Shown one piece after another: positions 5,051 through 6,511 of a stretch of DNA of 6,511 nucleotides (positions are counted from its first letter, which is position 1; the number at the start of each line of letters is the position of its first letter). The position numbers were made by a program, and so were the translations under genes. The notes under the pieces were generated by a model. That model had not been told where the DNA came from. It saw only the letters and a program-made list of their open reading frames with translations, and ran no database searches. The stretch comes from a bacterium. GTDB taxonomy: Bacteria; Patescibacteriota; Patescibacteriia; JAACEG01. Location of the stretch: positions 1 to 6,511 of the forward strand of contig JALULG010000209.1 of NCBI GenBank assembly GCA_027040785.1, given 5' to 3'.

Positions 5051-5743
5051 TTATTCTTCGTAATCCGTATAAAGTTTTCGATCAGGATCTATTTCCCTAA
5101 CCTTTTGACGATATTCTTCCGCTTTTTTCCGGTTATTTTCAGAACGGAAAAAATCTACCAAATAAACATAATATTCTATCCTATTATTATAATCTTTTTT
5201 TGCTCCTTCTAAAATTATTTTTTCCACCTGATCTTTTTTGTCGGTGATTTTATATCTGTACAAATCAGCCAAACCTTTGCGATAAGTAATATTACCGGGA
5301 GTTAACTCTAAAGCTTTTAAATAATATTCTTCCGCTTTATCGTAATCCTTTAAAAAATAAAAATACAAATCAGCCAAATTTCCATAAGCGATAGTTGGAC
5401 GCTTAACAACCATAACGGCATTTCTCCAAGCATCTTCCGCTCCTTTATAATCTTTTAAAGCTTTTTTTAATAAACCAATCTCTATCCAATAAGGATATGG
5501 TTTTTTAGGGTGTTCATCTTTAGCTTCATATACTTCATTTAAACGTTTTACTAACCGAGCCCTTTCTTCCGGTTCGTTTGCCAATGCGGGAAAATCTTCT
5601 TCGCTATAATAATTTTTTTCTTGATATAATATTTTTTTATTATTTTCTTCTTTTTTATTTTTGCTTTGCTTATACCATAAAAATCCAAACAAAACAGCAA
5701 AAACAAAAATTATTAAAAAAATAATTATTTTTTTATTTTTCAT
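5051..5743 (-). CDS. Membrane-anchored TPR protein, operon partner of the ligase
   Basis: The 230-residue protein has one N-terminal membrane segment (about 5-24) after a basic tip. A charged linker follows (25-80). Three or four TPR units occupy 84-220; the clearest is YGNLADLYFYFLKDYDKAEE (120-139) followed by YYLKALELTPGN (140-151). The repeats would lie on the outer side of the membrane, where the TPR region of the ligase also lies. The ligase gene starts four bases after this stop. A scaffold or chain-holding role in the same complex is an inference; TPR domains bind proteins or peptides and give no catalytic hint. The ATG has no Shine-Dalgarno sequence, and a weak promoter may lie at 5758-5788. 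The TPR assignment is firm, the function is not. Confidence 0.85.
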   Translation of the reverse strand: MKNKKIIIFLIIFVFAVLFGFLWYKQSKNKKEENNKKILYQEKNYYSEEDFPALANEPEERARLVKRLNEVYEAKDEHPKKPYPYWIEIGLLKKALKDYKGAEDAWRNAVMVVKRPTIAYGNLADLYFYFLKDYDKAEEYYLKALELTPGNITYRKGLADLYRYKITDKKDQVEKIILEGAKKDYNNRIEYYVYLVDFFRSENNRKKAEEYRQKVREIDPDRKLYTDYEE

Positions 5744-5757
5744 ATTTAAAAAAATTG

Positions 5758-5788
5758 GTTATATTAAAATTTCAGAATCTCATCTCAA
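5758..5788 (-). promoter_or_regulatory. Weak candidate promoter for the TPR-ligase operon
   Basis: On the minus strand TTGAGA (5788-5783) is followed by TAATAT (5766-5761, spacing 16) or TATAAC (5763-5758, spacing 19). The spacer contains a truncated hairpin repeat. The match is modest for AT-rich DNA. It is the best candidate between the repeat cluster and the ATG at 5743. Confidence 0.25.
5770..5782 (-). repeat. Half hairpin repeat
   Basis: TTTCAGAATCTCA is the second arm and outer tag of a reverse TTC-type unit. The first arm is missing. The fragment lies 27 bp upstream of the TPR gene start, within the candidate promoter spacer. Confidence 0.5.
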
Positions 5789-5794
5789 TTCCGC

Positions 5795-5876
5795 TGTCAC
5801 CCTGAATTTATTTCAGGGTCTCATGGTTTTTAGACATTCCCCTATCCCTCGAGATACTGAAATGTTCAGCATGACG
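5795..5876. repeat. Composite palindromic element C1 (82 bp, inverted hairpin pair)
   Basis: A reverse hairpin at 5795-5823 (forward stem CCCTGAA/TTCAGGG, loop ATAAA) is joined by a 26-bp linker of diverged sequence (5824-5849) to a forward hairpin at 5850-5876 (TACTGAA/TTCAGCA, loop ATG, end TGACG). The second unit has the only mismatched stem among the 13 complete copies. Confidence 0.8.
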
Positions 5877-5890
5877 TGGGGAAAGCTTAC

Positions 5891-5972
5891 TGTCATTCTG
5901 AATTTATTTCAGAATCTCGTGATTTTTAGGTTTTACTTTGTTTTCCAAGATGCTGAAATGTTCAGCATGACA
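5891..5972. repeat. Composite palindromic element C2 (82 bp, inverted hairpin pair)
   Basis: A reverse hairpin at 5891-5919 (forward stem TTCTGAA/TTCAGAA, loop ATAAA) is joined by a 26-bp linker (5920-5945, GATTTTTAGG then TTTTACTTTG) to a forward hairpin at 5946-5972 (left tag CAAGA, stem TGCTGAA/TTCAGCA, loop ATG). The linker is close to those of A2 and B1 although the elements are about 4.6-5.6 kb apart. Confidence 0.85.
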
Positions 5973-5973
5973 T

Positions 5974-5988
5974 AAGATGTAGCATGAC
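5974..5988 (+). repeat. Decayed hairpin remnant
   Basis: AAGATGTAGCATGACA looks like a TGC-type forward unit that has lost the centre of its stem and its loop and kept both outer ends. It directly follows the complete unit ending at 5972. Confidence 0.4.
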
Positions 5989-5999
5989 ATGGAAAATTA

Positions 6000-6019
6000 T
6001 ATGTTGCCCAAACAACATA
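6000..6019 (-). terminator. Small hairpin after the glycosyltransferase-like gene, possible terminator
   Basis: A 7-bp stem TATGTTG/CAACATA with a 6-base loop lies about 40 bp after the stop at 6060. On the minus strand it is followed by TAATTTTCC, a weak T tract. The stem is short and AT-rich. The segment 5989-6059 shows nothing else I can support. Confidence 0.25.
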
Positions 6020-6059
6020 AACAATTACACTGTCAAAATACCACAGAAACAATGGGGTG

Positions 6060-6511
6060 TCAATCATTTTTATCATCTTTTTTAATAAATTTTAAGCCGT
6101 TATACTCAAAAAAATTCCCCTTAAAATCAGCAAAATAAATATTGCTTGGATCTTCTTTTTTAAACAAAGGTTTTAAATCTATTTCTTTGGGCAACATTGC
6201 GGGGTTTATATAATCAGCTAAAAAAACAACTTTATCAATTTGAGAGGAAATTTTTATTTCTTTTCCTTGAACTTGAATATAATGAAAATTTTTTGCAGTA
6301 AAATAAAGACCGGGCACTCCCAAAAGATCGTATAATTGATAATTTGGCAAATAATAAGACAATAAACGAATATCATTATAAGGATAAGAAGCCACTTTAT
6401 TGTTTTTGTTTAAATATTGCCCTCTTAAAACAATTATCAAAGTTTTTTGAGGATCATATTTTTTTAAAAAATTTAAATAAGTGTTAACTCTTTGATCGTG
6501 TTTTTTAATAC
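6060..6511 (-). CDS. C-terminal part of a probable GT39/PMT-like membrane glycosyltransferase (5' end outside window)
   Basis: The frame is open to the right edge, giving 149 visible codons that end in TGA. Upstream of the TTG at 6440 the same frame reads HDQRVNTYLNFLKKYDPQKT, so that TTG is internal and not a start. The fragment is soluble, with no membrane segment. It contains LIIVLRGQYL, YNDIRLLSYYLPNYQLYDLL and later short beta-like stretches. Such an Arg...YYLP-Y pattern in an extracytoplasmic tail after a polytopic domain is familiar from CPR proteins of the dolichyl-phosphate-mannose mannosyltransferase (GT39/ArnT-like) type. The catalytic membrane part is not in view, so this is a tentative reading. 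The gene is separated from the TPR-ligase operon by a 316-bp repeat cluster. A common role in surface glycosylation is plausible. Confidence 0.45.
   Translation of the reverse strand, partial: IKKHDQRVNTYLNFLKKYDPQKTLIIVLRGQYLNKNNKVASYPYNDIRLLSYYLPNYQLYDLLGVPGLYFTAKNFHYIQVQGKEIKISSQIDKVVFLADYINPAMLPKEIDLKPLFKKEDPSNIYFADFKGNFFEYNGLKFIKKDDKND

Noticed and set aside
5661..5975. 104-codon plus-strand ORF
   Set aside because: It overlaps the start of the TPR gene in antisense and then translates the repeat cluster (LNLFQGL, LNLFQNL, AEMFSMT twice). It is repeat-derived, not a gene.
6060..6440. Complete 126-aa gene starting at TTG 6440
   Set aside because: The same frame continues upstream to the window edge with protein-like sequence (HDQRVNTYLNFLKKYDPQKT), so TTG 6440 is an internal Leu codon of a longer, cut-off gene.

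Overview
The window is an AT-rich stretch of a bacterial chromosome. All supported protein genes lie on the minus strand, so they read from right to left. Small proteins, lysine- and isoleucine-rich composition, sparse Shine-Dalgarno signals, a TPR-tailed O-antigen-ligase-like protein and short palindromic repeats between genes all suggest a Candidate Phyla Radiation (Patescibacteria) genome. That placement is inference: there is no rRNA or other marker gene here. TGA, TAA and TAG are all used as stops (for example TGA at 6060-6062, TAG at 2304-2306), so this is not a lineage that has reassigned TGA.

In transcription order, from the right edge:
- 6511-6060 holds the C-terminal part of a protein that resembles the soluble tail of a GT39/PMT-type membrane glycosyltransferase.
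- 6059-5744 is a gene-free repeat cluster.
- 5743-5051 encodes a membrane-anchored TPR protein. Four bases later, 5046-2713 encodes a polytopic O-antigen ligase/polymerase-like protein with its own TPR-like C-terminal region. These two form an evident operon and probably act in surface glycan or glycoprotein assembly.
- 2648-2304 encodes a small zinc-ribbon protein and 2270-1626 encodes ribosomal protein bL25 (CTC form). A strong bidirectional terminator follows at 1573-1617.
- 1500-1610 may be a small plus-strand RNA, with a promoter at 1466-1496 and the shared terminator as its 3' end.
- 1196-519 encodes a single-pass membrane protein of unknown function. The first 14 codons of a close paralogue (42-1) run off the left edge, so this is a tandem duplication.

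The most striking content is between the genes. Thirteen complete copies of a 27-29 bp asymmetric hairpin repeat (CGAGA, 7-bp stem, 3- or 5-base loop, TGACA) lie in three clusters. Ten of them form five inverted pairs, and in all five pairs the linker is exactly 26 bp. This gives a composite element of 82-84 bp with TGTCA/TGACA ends. The outer two stem pairs vary between copies with both arms changing together. In one duplicated block, one hairpin has been replaced by another variant while its flanks stayed almost unchanged. These features suggest a small mobile or actively converted REP/BIME-like family whose hairpin structure is maintained.
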